From Streptomyces xiamenensis (GTDB taxonomy: Bacteria > Actinomycetota > Actinomycetes > Streptomycetales > Streptomycetaceae), in the NCBI RefSeq assembly GCF_000993785.3, contig NZ_CP009922.3:310001-374000 (forward strand): 64,000 nucleotides of DNA, given 5' to 3'. This document shows, piece by piece, positions 36,721 through 46,216 of the stretch. The position numbers and the translations under genes were made by a program. Positions within the stretch are counted from its first letter, which is position 1, and each line of letters opens with the position of its first letter. The notes under the pieces were generated by a model. It was given only the letters and a program-made list of their open reading frames with translations, ran no database searches and had not been told where the DNA came from.

Positions 36721-39213
36721 TCAGTGGTCGGCGCCCTCGACCACCGCCGACCAGTGCTCCAGGAGTTCCTGCGCGGTGGCGTCGTCGGGACCCTCGGCCC
36801 ACAGGTGGGTGAGGGCCTCGGCCGGGTCGGGCAGCACCAGCACCCAGCGGCCGTCGGCCTCCACCACCCGTACCCCGTCGGTGGTGTCGATGGAGCGATC
36901 GCCCGCCGCCTCCACGACGCGCCGCATGACCAGACCCTTGACGGCCCAGGGGGTGGCGACGGAACGGCGCAGGACGTGCGCCCGGGGGATGCGGGCGTCG
37001 ATCTGGCTGAGGGAGAGCTGGGTGCGGGCCACCAGACCGGTGAGCCGGGCGAAGGCGGCGGTGGCGTCGAAGACACTGGAGAACTCGGGGACGATGAAAC
37101 CGCCCTGGCCGTCCCCGCCGAAGACGGCGTCCTTGCCGGCGGCGCGGGTGAGGTCGTCGGGTGAGGTGGTGGTCCACTCCACCTGGGTTCCGTGGTAGGC
37201 GGCGACCTGTTCGGCGATGCGGGTGGTGGTGACGGGCAGCGCGACCCGGCCGCTGCGGCGTTCCGCGGCCACCAGGTCGAGCATCACCAGCAGGGCGCGC
37301 TGGTCCTCGATGATGCGGCCGCGTTCGTCGACCAGGGCGAGCCGTTCACCGACCGGGTCGAAGCGGACGCCGAAGGCGGCGCGGGAGGAGGAGACCATCT
37401 CCCCCAGGCGTACGAGGCCGGCCCGGCGGGTCTCGGCCGTCTCGGTGGGGCGGGCCTCGTCCTGGCCGGGGTTGATGACCAGCGAGTCGACGCCGAGCCG
37501 GCCGAGCAGGCTGGGCAGTACGAGCCCGGCGCTGCCGTTGGCCGCGTCGACGACGATCTTGAGCCCGGACTCGGGGACCCCGGTGGTGTCGACGGCCCGG
37601 ATGACGGCGCCGGTGTAGGCGTCGAAGACGCTGGCGGGGAAGCGCAGGTCGCCGATCTCCCCGGGGAAGGCGCGGCGGTACTCCTGGCGGGCGTACACCC
37701 GGTCGAGCTTGCGCTGTCCCGCCTGGGAGAGGTCGGCTCCGCGTTCGTCGAAGAACATGATGTCGACGGAGTCGGGAACGCCCGGGGTGGTACGGATCAT
37801 GACCCCGCCCGCGCTCCCGCGGGCGGTCTGCTGGCGGGCGACGGGCAGTGGGACGTTCTCCAGGTCGCGGACATCGATGGCACTGGCCTGGAGGGCGGAG
37901 ATGACGGCGCGTTTGAGGGCGCGGGCGCCCCGGGAGTGGTCGCGCGCCGTGGTGACGGTGGAGCCCTTCTTGAGGGTGGTGGCGTACGCGCTGGCGAGCC
38001 GGACGGCGAGCTCCGGGGTGATCTCCACGTTGAGAATGCCGGAGACGCCGCGGGCGCCGAAGAGGTGGGCCTGGCCGCGGGATTCCCAGATGACCGAGGT
38101 GTTGACGAACGCGCCCGCCTCGATCGTCTTGAACGGGTAGACGCGGACGTTGCCCTGGACGATGGACTCCTCGCCGACCAGACACTCGTCGCCGATGACG
38201 GCGCCGTCCTCGATCCGGGCGGCGCGCATGATGTCGGTGTTCTTGCCGATGACGCAGCCGCGCAGATTGGTCTGCGGGCCGAGATAGACGTTGTCGTGGA
38301 CCACGGCCTTGTGCAGGAAGGCGTCGGCCTTGACGACGACGTTCGAGCCGATGACGGTGTGCTCGCGCACCTCGGCGCCGGCCTCGATCTTGGCGTAGTC
38401 GCCGATGTAGAGGGGGCCGCGCAGTTTGGCGTCGGGGTGCACCTCGGCGCCCTCGGCGACCCAGACCCCGGGGGAGATCTCGAAGCCGTCGATGTCGACG
38501 TCGACCTTGCCCTCCAGGACGTCGGCCTGGGCCTTGACGTAGCTCTCGTGGGTGCCCACGTCCTCCCAGTAGCCCTCGGCGACATAGCCGTAGATGGGCC
38601 GGCCCTCCTTCATCAGCCGGGGGAAGACATCGCCCGACCAGTCGACGGGCACGTCCGGTTCGACGTAGTCGAAGACCTCGGGCTCCATCACGTAGATGCC
38701 GGTGTTCACGGTGTCCGAGAACACCTGGCCCCAGGTGGGCTTCTCCAGGAAGCGTTCGACCCGGCCGTCCTCCTTGAGGATCGTGATGCCGAACTCCAGG
38801 GGGTTGGGCACCCGTGTGAGACAGACGGTGACCAGGGCGCCGCGTTCGCGGTGGAACGCGATGAGGTCGGTGAGGTCGAAGTCGGTGAGGGCATCGCCGG
38901 AGATCACCAGGAAGGAGTCGTCCTTCAGGGCCTCCTCGGCGTTCTTCACACTTCCGGCCGTACCCAGGGGCTTCTCCTCGTTGGCGTAGGTGAGGTCCAT
39001 CCCCAGTTCCTCACCGTCGCCGAAGTAGTTCTTCACCAGAGAAGCGAGAAATTGCACGGTGACCACGGTCTCGGTCAGACCGTGCCGCTTCAGCAGCCGG
39101 AGCACGTGTTCCATGATCGGACGGTTCGCCACGGGCAGCAGTGGCTTGGGCATGCTCGCGGTCATGGGGCGAAGCCGGGTGCCTTCGCCACCAGCCATTA
39201 CGACGGCCTTCAT
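36721..39213 (-). CDS. Sugar-phosphate nucleotidyltransferase fused to a degenerate phosphomannomutase domain
   Basis: 830 residues. Residues 1-235 are a nucleotidyltransferase ([32 protein letters not shown], then [32 protein letters not shown]). Residues about 245-370 are a left-handed beta-helix with hexapeptide repeats. From about 385 on, a phosphohexomutase fold follows, but its catalytic Ser loop (normally TASHNP) reads MIRTTPG and the Mg loop (normally DGDADR) reads DPVGER. The enzyme probably makes GDP-mannose or a related sugar nucleotide while the mutase part is regulatory or structural. ATG at 39213 follows AAGGAGG. Confidence 0.85.
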   Translation of the reverse strand: MKAVVMAGGEGTRLRPMTASMPKPLLPVANRPIMEHVLRLLKRHGLTETVVTVQFLASLVKNYFGDGEELGMDLTYANEEKPLGTAGSVKNAEEALKDDSFLVISGDALTDFDLTDLIAFHRERGALVTVCLTRVPNPLEFGITILKEDGRVERFLEKPTWGQVFSDTVNTGIYVMEPEVFDYVEPDVPVDWSGDVFPRLMKEGRPIYGYVAEGYWEDVGTHESYVKAQADVLEGKVDVDIDGFEISPGVWVAEGAEVHPDAKLRGPLYIGDYAKIEAGAEVREHTVIGSNVVVKADAFLHKAVVHDNVYLGPQTNLRGCVIGKNTDIMRAARIEDGAVIGDECLVGEESIVQGNVRVYPFKTIEAGAFVNTSVIWESRGQAHLFGARGVSGILNVEITPELAVRLASAYATTLKKGSTVTTARDHSRGARALKRAVISALQASAIDVRDLENVPLPVARQQTARGSAGGVMIRTTPGVPDSVDIMFFDERGADLSQAGQRKLDRVYARQEYRRAFPGEIGDLRFPASVFDAYTGAVIRAVDTTGVPESGLKIVVDAANGSAGLVLPSLLGRLGVDSLVINPGQDEARPTETAETRRAGLVRLGEMVSSSRAAFGVRFDPVGERLALVDERGRIIEDQRALLVMLDLVAAERRSGRVALPVTTTRIAEQVAAYHGTQVEWTTTSPDDLTRAAGKDAVFGGDGQGGFIVPEFSSVFDATAAFARLTGLVARTQLSLSQIDARIPRAHVLRRSVATPWAVKGLVMRRVVEAAGDRSIDTTDGVRVVEADGRWVLVLPDPAEALTHLWAEGPDDATAQELLEHWSAVVEGADH

Positions 39214-39348
39214 ATCGGAAGTGTCCTCCTTGGGGAGACGGCAGTCATGCCGACCGCACCCGTCTGGAGGGGCCCGGGCCCGGGGTGGCTCCCCGGAAAA
39301 CTGCGGCACGTGCGGGCGCCAGGCCCCTGCGACACTGCCAGGGCGGGC

Positions 39349-39957
39349 TCAGTCGGCCGTGGCATCCGCCTTGAGGATTCGGCGGACCTGGACCACGTAC
39401 AGGACTCCTGCCCACCAGTAGAGCGCTGTACCCCAGCCGACGAACGCCCATCCGAAAATGGCGGCGAGGGAGGCGAGGAGCCCGTGGCCGTCGCTGAGGA
39501 GCAACAGCGGGAAGCCGTACATCAGATTGAGGGTGGCGGCCTTGCCCACGTAGTTGACCTGGAGCGGGGCGTAGCCGCGGCGGTCCAGGACGAAGACGGT
39601 GACGGCCATCATGGCCTCGCGGGCCAGCAGCAGCGCCGTGACCCACCACGGGAGGATCTCGCGCCAGGTGAGGCCGACGAGCGTGGACAGGATGTACAGC
39701 CGGTCGGCCGCGGGGTCCAGGATGCGGCCCAGGTCGGAGACCTGGTTCCAGCGGCGGGCGAGCTTGCCGTCGAGGTAGTCGCTCACTCCGCTGAGGACGA
39801 GCACCAGCAGGGCCCAGCCGTCCCGGTTGGGGCCGTCGAAGACCGGGGACAGCACCAGCCACAGGAACACGGGCACGCCCAGCAGCCTGGCCATGCTCAG
39901 GATGTTCGGGATGGTGAAGACCCTGCTGGTCTGCGTGTCCGGATCCTGGACGTCCAC
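39349..39957 (-). CDS. CDP-alcohol phosphatidyltransferase family protein (PgsA-like)
   Basis: 202 residues, four or five membrane segments. The family motif D-G-x2-A-R-x8-G-x3-D-x3-D is complete in SDYLDGKLARRWNQVSDLGRILDPAADRLY. Members transfer a phosphatidyl group from CDP-diacylglycerol to glycerol-3-phosphate, inositol or another alcohol. It lies upstream of the nucleotidyltransferase and the DUF881 block, a position occupied by pgsA2 in mycobacteria. The acceptor cannot be determined from the sequence alone. Confidence 0.88.
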   Translation of the reverse strand: MDVQDPDTQTSRVFTIPNILSMARLLGVPVFLWLVLSPVFDGPNRDGWALLVLVLSGVSDYLDGKLARRWNQVSDLGRILDPAADRLYILSTLVGLTWREILPWWVTALLLAREAMMAVTVFVLDRRGYAPLQVNYVGKAATLNLMYGFPLLLLSDGHGLLASLAAIFGWAFVGWGTALYWWAGVLYVVQVRRILKADATAD

Positions 39958-40158
39958 CCGGAAGCCTCCCGTTGTTCATGCCTGTTCCGGCCGGTGTGCG
40001 CCTTTGTGCGCCTTGACCTTACCGGGCGCGGCGGCCGGGTCACCGCTCGGGGCGGCCGGTGATCGGGGTGCTCCGGATCCCATGACTTACGCTTTTATAT
40101 GGTGTGCCGTCCGAAAAGTGATGGACCCTGATTGTTTTCGCCCTTTGAGAGGCCCTTC

Positions 40159-40608
40159 ATGACCACTGTCACATCTCCTGTGGCCGGGCGGGCCATCCCC
40201 CTCGCCGACGTCCCCGATCCGGCGTTCGCCGAGGCGGTGATCGGGTCGGGCGCGGCCGTCGAACCGCTCCTCGCCCCGTGTACGGCCGTGGCCCCCATTG
40301 ACGGCATCATCGTCTCGCTGCGCCCGAACGCCTATGTGGTGGTGGACGCCGGGGGACGGGGCGTACTCACCCATCTGGGTCTCGATACGGTTCAACTGGA
40401 CGGACAGGGTTTCGAACCGCTGGCCAACAAGGGCGACACGGTGCGCCGGGGCGACCCGGTGGTGCGGTGGAACCCGGCTGCCGTGGCCGCGGCGGGGAAG
40501 TCCCCGGTGTGCCCGGTGGTGGCGCTCCAGGCGACCGCCGACGCCCTGTCCGAGGTCGCCGCGGACATCGAGGTCCTGGCCGGTGACCCGCTTTTCGGCT
40601 GGAACTGA
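40159..40608 (+). CDS. crr: PTS glucose-type enzyme IIA
   Basis: 149 residues, a single IIA(Glc) domain: PCTAVAPIDGIIVSL, RGVLTHLGLDTVQLDGQGFEPL, GDTVRRGDPVVRWNP and KSPVCPVVALQAT. The phospho-accepting His is His72 in THLGLDT (His90 of the Escherichia coli protein). The second active-site His (His75 in E. coli) aligns with Asn57 in RPNAYVVV. In E. coli this His is needed to pass the phosphate on to IIB. ATG at 40159 was chosen after GAGAGG. The ptsI gene starts 14 bases downstream. A low-GC block (40083-40100, CTTACGCTTTTATATGG) upstream may be the promoter. Confidence 0.9.
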   Translation: MTTVTSPVAGRAIPLADVPDPAFAEAVIGSGAAVEPLLAPCTAVAPIDGIIVSLRPNAYVVVDAGGRGVLTHLGLDTVQLDGQGFEPLANKGDTVRRGDPVVRWNPAAVAAAGKSPVCPVVALQATADALSEVAADIEVLAGDPLFGWN

Positions 40609-40622
40609 CGGAGACAGGTGTG

Positions 40623-42293
40623 ATGGAGACAATGCTGCAGGGAGTCGGCGTCAGTCATGGCGTGGCCATCGGCGAGGTGCGGCACATGGGCACCGCGGTG
40701 CTGGAACCGCCGGCCGACCAGGTGCCCGGCCAGGACACCGAGCGCGAGACCGCGCGGGCGAAGCAGGCGGTGGACGCCGTGGCCGCGGACCTCGTGGCAC
40801 GCGGCAACCTCGCCGGCGGTGAGGCCCAGGCGGTCCTGGAGGCGCAGGCGCTGATGGCGCAGGACCCGGAGCTGGCGGCGGACGTCGCCCGCCGGGTGGC
40901 CGGCGGCAGCACCGCCGAACGGGCCGTGTACGACGCGTTCGGCGCGTACCGGGAGCTGCTGGCGGCGGCCGGCGCGTATCTGGCCGGCCGGGTGGCCGAC
41001 CTGGACGACGTACGCAACCGCATCGTGGCGCGGCTGCTGGGCGTGCCGATGCCCGGGGTGCCGGACAGTGACGAGCCCTTCGTCCTGGTGGCCCGGGATC
41101 TGGCGCCCGCGGACACCGCGCTGCTGGATCCGGCGCTGGTGCTCGGCTTCATCACCGAGGAGGGCGGTCCGACCAGCCACAGCGCGATCCTCGCGCGGGC
41201 GCTGGGGGTGCCCGCCGTGGTGGCGCTGCCGGGCGTCGGCGAGCTGGCCGAGGGCACCGTGGTGGCGGTGGACGGCAGCAACGGCGAGGTCACCGTGAAC
41301 CCCAGCGGTGAGCAGCGCGCCGCGCTGGCGCGGGCCGCCGAGGAGCGCAGGGCGGCGCTGGCGGCGTCGACCGGCCCGGGTGCCACCTCGGACGGCCACA
41401 AGGTGCCGCTGCTGGCGAACATCGGCGGTCCCGCCGACGTGGCGGGCGCGCTGGAGGCCGGCGCGGAGGGTGTGGGCCTGTTCCGCACCGAATTCCTCTT
41501 CCTCGACGACAGCGAGCGCGCGCCGTCGCTGGAGACCCAGACGGCCACCTACCGCCAGGTGCTGGAGGCGTTCCCGGAGGGCCGGGTGGTGGTGCGGGTG
41601 CTGGACGCCGGCGCGGACAAGCCGCTGGCCTTCCTCAGCCCGGGCGAGGAGCCGAACCCGGCGCTCGGCGTGCGCGGGCTGCGCACCCTGCTGGACCACC
41701 CGGAGGTCCTGGACACCCAGTTGAAGGCGCTGGCGGCCGCGGCCGAAGGGCTTCCGGTCTACCTCGAGGTCATGGCCCCGATGGTGGCGGACCGGGCGGA
41801 CGCGAAGGCGTTCGCGGACGCCTGCCGCGCGGCGGGCCTGCGGGCGAAGTTCGGCGCGATGGTGGAGATCCCCTCGGCGGCCCTGCGGGCCAGGTCGGTG
41901 CTCCAGGAGGTGGAGTTCCTGTCGCTGGGCACCAATGACCTGGCGCAGTACACCTTCGCGGCCGACCGCCAGGTCGGGGCCGTGTCCCGGCTCCAGGACC
42001 CGTGGCAGCCGGCGCTGCTGGACCTGGTGTCGCTGTCCGCCGAGGCGGCCAAGGCCGAGGGCAAGAGCTGCGGTGTGTGCGGCGAGGCGGCGGCGGACCC
42101 GCTGCTGGCCTGTGTGCTGACCGGCCTCGGCGTGACCAGCCTGTCGATGAGCGCGTCCGCGATCCCGTACGTCCGGGCGGCGCTGTCGCGCCACACGCTG
42201 GCCCAGTGCGAACGGGCGGCCGCGGCCGCCCGGGCCGCCGAGTCCGCCGAAGAGGCCCGCGCGGCGGCCGAGGCGGTCCTCTCCGGCGAGTGA
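40623..42293 (+). CDS. ptsI: Phosphoenolpyruvate-protein phosphotransferase, PTS enzyme I
   Basis: 556 residues. It transfers phosphate from PEP to HPr. The active His is in GGPTSHSAILARALGVPAVV; the PEP-binding half includes VGLFRTEFLFLD, RVLDAGADKPL, EPNPALGVRGLR, LGTNDLAQYTFAADR and the acid/base Cys region KSCGVCGEAAADP. The ATG at 40623 was preferred over the overlapping GTG at 40620. It forms an operon with crr; HPr is not nearby. Transcription should end at the strong hairpin that starts six bases after its stop. Confidence 0.97.
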   Translation: METMLQGVGVSHGVAIGEVRHMGTAVLEPPADQVPGQDTERETARAKQAVDAVAADLVARGNLAGGEAQAVLEAQALMAQDPELAADVARRVAGGSTAERAVYDAFGAYRELLAAAGAYLAGRVADLDDVRNRIVARLLGVPMPGVPDSDEPFVLVARDLAPADTALLDPALVLGFITEEGGPTSHSAILARALGVPAVVALPGVGELAEGTVVAVDGSNGEVTVNPSGEQRAALARAAEERRAALAASTGPGATSDGHKVPLLANIGGPADVAGALEAGAEGVGLFRTEFLFLDDSERAPSLETQTATYRQVLEAFPEGRVVVRVLDAGADKPLAFLSPGEEPNPALGVRGLRTLLDHPEVLDTQLKALAAAAEGLPVYLEVMAPMVADRADAKAFADACRAAGLRAKFGAMVEIPSAALRARSVLQEVEFLSLGTNDLAQYTFAADRQVGAVSRLQDPWQPALLDLVSLSAEAAKAEGKSCGVCGEAAADPLLACVLTGLGVTSLSMSASAIPYVRAALSRHTLAQCERAAAAARAAESAEEARAAAEAVLSGE

Positions 42294-42298
42294 CCCCC

Positions 42299-42344
42299 GA
42301 GTCTGCCCCGGCCCAGCCCCGAACGGGCGGGCCGGGGCAGACTC
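42299..42344 (+). terminator. Strong terminator after crr-ptsI
   Basis: GAGTCTGCCCCGGCCC and GGGCCGGGGCAGACTC pair perfectly over 16 bases around a 14-base loop, starting six bases after the ptsI stop. The remaining sequence to 42632 (about 290 bases) has no supported gene. Confidence 0.85.
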
Positions 42345-42632
42345 CCGTGGAACGCGCCGACGCACCCGGGAGCCGGGCAGGAAGGCCGGGCCGTCCCGGC
42401 CCACCGGTGGCCCCCGACGGCCGCCGCCCTCACCCGCACGGGCTCACCGGACGGCCCACACGGAACAGGGCGCCCCTCGGAGCGGGCACGCGGGAACGAG
42501 CCGTCCCCCTCCTTCACCAACCGACGACCGCCGCACCGGCCCGTCGCCGAACCTTCCGATCGCCCGGCCCGGAACAGGTCGGGCACCGCGTACTCGGGGA
42601 TCGGCCCGTGACCGGTGGGCGGGGCGGCCCGG

Positions 42633-43496
42633 TCAGGGGCCCTCGCAGAGGATCGTCGGCAGCGGCGGGGCGTCGCGGTAGTCGACGCCGTGTTCGGGTG
42701 GGATCGGATCGCCGGTCATGGGGTCGGTGCAGTAGGCGCTGAAGACCTCCGGTTCGGTCAGCGGCACCACCTCACCCGCCTCCAGGCGCCAGCCCACCGC
42801 TTCCGTCCGGCCGCCGTCCACCGCCCTCCGCAGAACCAGACCGCCGGGGGCTCCGGTGGCCAGCGCCACCCCCAGGACCGCGCACAGGGCCAGCGTCGCC
42901 GCCTCGGTCGGCTCCGGGGGCGTGTCCAGCGCCGCCGACAGGGGCACACCCCGTACCAGCACCGTGCACACCAGATGCCGGCGGCCGCCGCCGGCATCCT
43001 CCAGCAGCAGCGGCAGCACCGCCGCCGCCCTGCGGAAGGCGCAGCGCGCCAGCGGCTCCGCGCACCGTACGCACCCGCCGGCCTCGCCCAGCAGCTCCGT
43101 GGCCCGCTCCCAGGAACGCAACCTCTCCCGTTCGACGAGCAGTTCCGGCAGCAGCCGGCGCAGCGAGCGCCGTCCGGTGAAGGGCAGCGTGGCCCCGCGC
43201 GCCGCGTCCACCGCCGTGTAGCGGGCCCGGCTGGCCGCGCTGTCCGGGTCCAGCCGCTGCCGCGCGCACCACAGCGCGAACCCCTCCGGGTCGAAGAGCG
43301 CGACCCGCACATGCCCCGCCTCCCCGGCCAGCGTGCGCAGCAGTCGCTCGGTGTGCCGCAGATAGCCGCGGTGGTCGGTGAAGCCGAAGCTCGGATAGCG
43401 GCGCATCCGGGCGAAGCCCACCGGGTCGGCGATCACCCCGACCGTCCCGCTGCTCTCCTTGCGGCACACCGGCCGCTGCTCCCCGTGCCGTGCCAT
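42633..43496 (-). CDS. Uncharacterised conserved protein, 287 residues
   Basis: ATG after AAGGGGG. Begins with a short basic N-terminus, then FARMRRYPSFGFTDHRGYLRHTERLLRTLAGEAGHVRVALFDPEGFALWCARQ, which could be a nucleotide- or thiol-handling fold, and CVRCAEPLARCAFRR with four Cys residues that could bind a metal. It ends GDPIPPEHGVDYRDAPPLPTILCEGP. No signal peptide or membrane segment. I do not recognise the family; the gene looks real from codon bias and position, upstream of and on the same strand as nothing obvious. Confidence 0.6.
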   Translation of the reverse strand: MARHGEQRPVCRKESSGTVGVIADPVGFARMRRYPSFGFTDHRGYLRHTERLLRTLAGEAGHVRVALFDPEGFALWCARQRLDPDSAASRARYTAVDAARGATLPFTGRRSLRRLLPELLVERERLRSWERATELLGEAGGCVRCAEPLARCAFRRAAAVLPLLLEDAGGGRRHLVCTVLVRGVPLSAALDTPPEPTEAATLALCAVLGVALATGAPGGLVLRRAVDGGRTEAVGWRLEAGEVVPLTEPEVFSAYCTDPMTGDPIPPEHGVDYRDAPPLPTILCEGP

Positions 43497-43528
43497 GATT
43501 CCCCCTTCGACGGATCAGAACCTTCTGA

Positions 43529-45586
43529 TCACTCACCGTAATCGGGGTCACTGACAATGGCGCGCTCGCGGGCGAGGCGCTCGAAGAACCGCAGGGCGCC
43601 GATGTCGTCCACCGAGCCCGCGTTGACCGCCTTCTCCAGCGGTGTCCCCTGCAACAGCCGCTTGACCGGCACTTCCAGACGCTTCCCGGTCAGCGTGTGC
43701 GGGACCGCGTCGATCGCGAGGATCTCGTCCGGCACATGACGCGGGCTCAGCTGCTCGCGGAGGGCGGTGCGGATCACCGTCCGCAGTGCGTCGTCCAGCA
43801 CCACCCCCTCCGCGAGCCGGACGAACAGCGGCATCCAGTACCCCCCGTCCGGCTGCTCGACGCCGAGCACCAGTGACTCGCCGATCTGCGGCAGCCGTTC
43901 CACCACCTCGTAGATGTCGGCCGACCCCATCCGCACGCCCTGCCGGTTGAGGGTCGAGTCGGACCGGCCGTGAATGACGACGGTGCCGCGGGAGGTGAGG
44001 GTGATCCAGTCGCCGTGCCGCCACACCCCGGGGTAGGTGTCGAAGTAGCTCTCCCGGTACCGGGTGCCGTCCGGGTCGTTCCAGAACCGCAGGGGCATCG
44101 ACGGCATGGGTGTGGTCACCACCAGTTCCCCCACCTCGTCCACCAGCGGTTTCCCGGCCGGGTCCCAGGAGCGCAGATCGGTTCCCAGGCACGGTGCCTG
44201 GAGCTCACCCAGGTAGACCGGGAGCGTCGGCACCGCCCCCGCGAAGCAGCTGCACACATCGGTGCCGCCGCTGACCGAGGCGATCCACAGCCCCGGGTCC
44301 ACCTCCTCGTGCAGCCAGCGGAAACCGTCCGGGGGCAGCGGGGATCCCGTGGTGGCGACGCAGCGGGTGGCGCTCAGGTCCAGGTCTCGCCCCGGCCGGA
44401 CCCCGGCCTTGGCGCACGCCATCACATAGGCGGCCGAGGTGCCGAAGACCGTGGCCCGGGTCAGCTCGGCGATCCGCCACTGCGCGTCGACGGCCGGGTG
44501 CCCCGGGCTGCCGTCGTACAGGACCACGGTGGTGCCGGTCAGCAACCCGGACACCAGGAAGTTCCACATCATCCAGCCGGTGGAGGTGTACCAGAACAGC
44601 CGGTCGCCCGGGCCCAGATCGCAGTGCAGTCCGAGCTGTTTGAGGTGTTCGAGCAGGATGCCGCCCTGGGACTGGACGATCGCCTTGGGCAGCCCTGTGG
44701 TGCCGGAGGAGTACAGCACCCACAGCGGGTGGTCGAACGGCACGGCCGTGAACTCCGGCTCGATCGCCCCGCCGGTCAGCTCAGCCCACTCCAGCGCGCC
44801 CTGGGGCGCCCGGGTGCCCAGCAGCGGTACGTGGATCACCGCGCGCAGAGTGGGGAGTTCGCGGCGCAGTTCGGCCACCGTCTCCCGGCGGTCGTGCTCC
44901 TTGCCCCCGTACCGGTAGCCGTCGACGGTGATCAGCACCACCGGCTCCACCTGGGCGAACCGGTCCAGCACACTGCGCGCCCCGAAGTCCGGGGCGCAGG
45001 AGGTCCACACGGCGCCGACGGCGGCGCTGGCCAGCAGCGCCACCACGGCCTGCGGGATGTTGGGCAGATAGCCGCTGACCCGGTCCCCCGGCCGTACCCC
45101 GAGACGGCGCAGTGCGGCGGCCAGCGAGCCGACCTGGTGGCGCAACTCCGTCCAGCTGACCGGCTCCGGTTGCTGCCGCTCGTCCAGGCACAGCAGCGCG
45201 GGCGCGTCGGCACGGCCCGGTTCCAGGCCGGCCCGCAGGGCGTGTTCGGCGTAGTTGAGGGTGGCGCCGGGGAACCAGCGGGCGCCCGGCATGGCGGGAT
45301 CGGCCAGCGCCGGTTCCCCCGGGGTGTGGAAGTCGACCGCGAACCAGTCGGCGACGGCCCGCCAGAAGGCGTCCAGGGCGGTGACCGACCAATGGTGCAG
45401 CGCCGCGTACCCGGCCGCGGGGTCATCGGGTACGGATGGGGGCGCCCCCGGACGAAGTCTGGGGGACGGCGCTCCGTACCGCTGGGCGGCGAAGGCGTGA
45501 AAACGCGTGAGGCGGGCCGCCGCGATCCGCTCCGGGTCCGGGCGCCACAGCGGTTCGGGGGCGGGGGCGTGGGTCTCGGTGGTCAT
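43529..45586 (-). CDS. Acetoacetyl-CoA synthetase
   Basis: 685 residues, within the usual size for the family (about 650). It activates acetoacetate with ATP and CoA. Adenylate-forming motifs: YSSGTTGLPKAIVQSQGGILLEHLKQLGLHCDLGPGDRLFWYTSTGWMMWNFLVSGLL, GGTDVCSCFAG and HGRSDSTLNRQGVRMGSADIYEVVERL, with TLTGKRLEVPVKRLLQG carrying the acetylatable Lys. ATG at 45586 chosen from the N-terminal acyl-CoA-synthetase extension (PLWRPDPERIAAARLTRFHAFA). It is followed on the same strand by the conserved protein at 42633. Confidence 0.92.
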   Translation of the reverse strand: MTTETHAPAPEPLWRPDPERIAAARLTRFHAFAAQRYGAPSPRLRPGAPPSVPDDPAAGYAALHHWSVTALDAFWRAVADWFAVDFHTPGEPALADPAMPGARWFPGATLNYAEHALRAGLEPGRADAPALLCLDERQQPEPVSWTELRHQVGSLAAALRRLGVRPGDRVSGYLPNIPQAVVALLASAAVGAVWTSCAPDFGARSVLDRFAQVEPVVLITVDGYRYGGKEHDRRETVAELRRELPTLRAVIHVPLLGTRAPQGALEWAELTGGAIEPEFTAVPFDHPLWVLYSSGTTGLPKAIVQSQGGILLEHLKQLGLHCDLGPGDRLFWYTSTGWMMWNFLVSGLLTGTTVVLYDGSPGHPAVDAQWRIAELTRATVFGTSAAYVMACAKAGVRPGRDLDLSATRCVATTGSPLPPDGFRWLHEEVDPGLWIASVSGGTDVCSCFAGAVPTLPVYLGELQAPCLGTDLRSWDPAGKPLVDEVGELVVTTPMPSMPLRFWNDPDGTRYRESYFDTYPGVWRHGDWITLTSRGTVVIHGRSDSTLNRQGVRMGSADIYEVVERLPQIGESLVLGVEQPDGGYWMPLFVRLAEGVVLDDALRTVIRTALREQLSPRHVPDEILAIDAVPHTLTGKRLEVPVKRLLQGTPLEKAVNAGSVDDIGALRFFERLARERAIVSDPDYGE

Positions 45587-45787
45587 GACGGCTCCCGGCG
45601 GGGGTGGTTGGGGTGCGGGTGGGCGTGAGGATGCCAGCAGATCGGCGGTGTCCCCAGGCGCCACCATCCGGTGTGATGAACGCCACAAACTCCTGTCCGA
45701 GTCCTGATCAACGCTGCGATTAACCGCGCTGACCGGCGGGAAGTGCTTGCTGTGGCCCAGGCCACCGCGCCGTCCGAGGGGGATGCC

Positions 45788-46210
45788 ATGCGCTCCGTAT
45801 CGACCACTGTCCACCGCATCGACGAGGATCCCGATCTTCCGGATGACACCGAGCCGGACGGGGCGGCCGACCTCGCCGATCCGGCGGAGCCGGCCGACAT
45901 CTGGGCGGTACGGGTGTCCTGCCCGGACTGCGCCCGGCCGGTCGCGCTGACCGAGCGGGCCCAGACACTGCCCGAGCACGCCTGGTGCCCCACGTTGTGG
46001 CAGCCGTTCGGCCTCACCGTGTGCACCGGTTCCGGGCGCCGGGTGGCCGGGGACGGCGCCGTGGTGTTCCTGCCGGTGGAGCCGCTGATCGGCGACCCCG
46101 CCCCGGCCGGGCTGCCCGAGGGCCTGGACTGGCGCCTGCAGCCGTTCTCGCACGCGACGGACACGGCCGCCCGGGCGGGCCGGACAACCGGCCTGCGCCA
46201 GGCGGCCTGA
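45788..46210 (+). CDS. Uncharacterised acidic protein with paired cysteines
   Basis: 140 residues. The first 45 residues are Asp/Glu-rich (DEDPDLPDDTEPDGAADLADPAEPADIW), followed by SCPDCARPVALTERAQTLPEHAWCPTLWQPFGLTVCTG, where four Cys could form a zinc site. ATG at 45788 follows GAGGGGG. It is convergent with the acyl-CoA dehydrogenase gene. No known family recognised. Confidence 0.6.
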   Translation: MRSVSTTVHRIDEDPDLPDDTEPDGAADLADPAEPADIWAVRVSCPDCARPVALTERAQTLPEHAWCPTLWQPFGLTVCTGSGRRVAGDGAVVFLPVEPLIGDPAPAGLPEGLDWRLQPFSHATDTAARAGRTTGLRQAA

Positions 46211-46216
46211 GCCGCG

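Noticed and set aside
37192..40062. 956-residue frame opposite the nucleotidyltransferase gene
   Set aside because: Antisense shadow; Val/Asp/Gly-rich repeats mirror the hexapeptide repeats on the coding strand.
40083..40158. DasR-type operator before crr
   Set aside because: No sequence close enough to the TGGTCTAGACCA core; only an A+T-rich promoter-like block.
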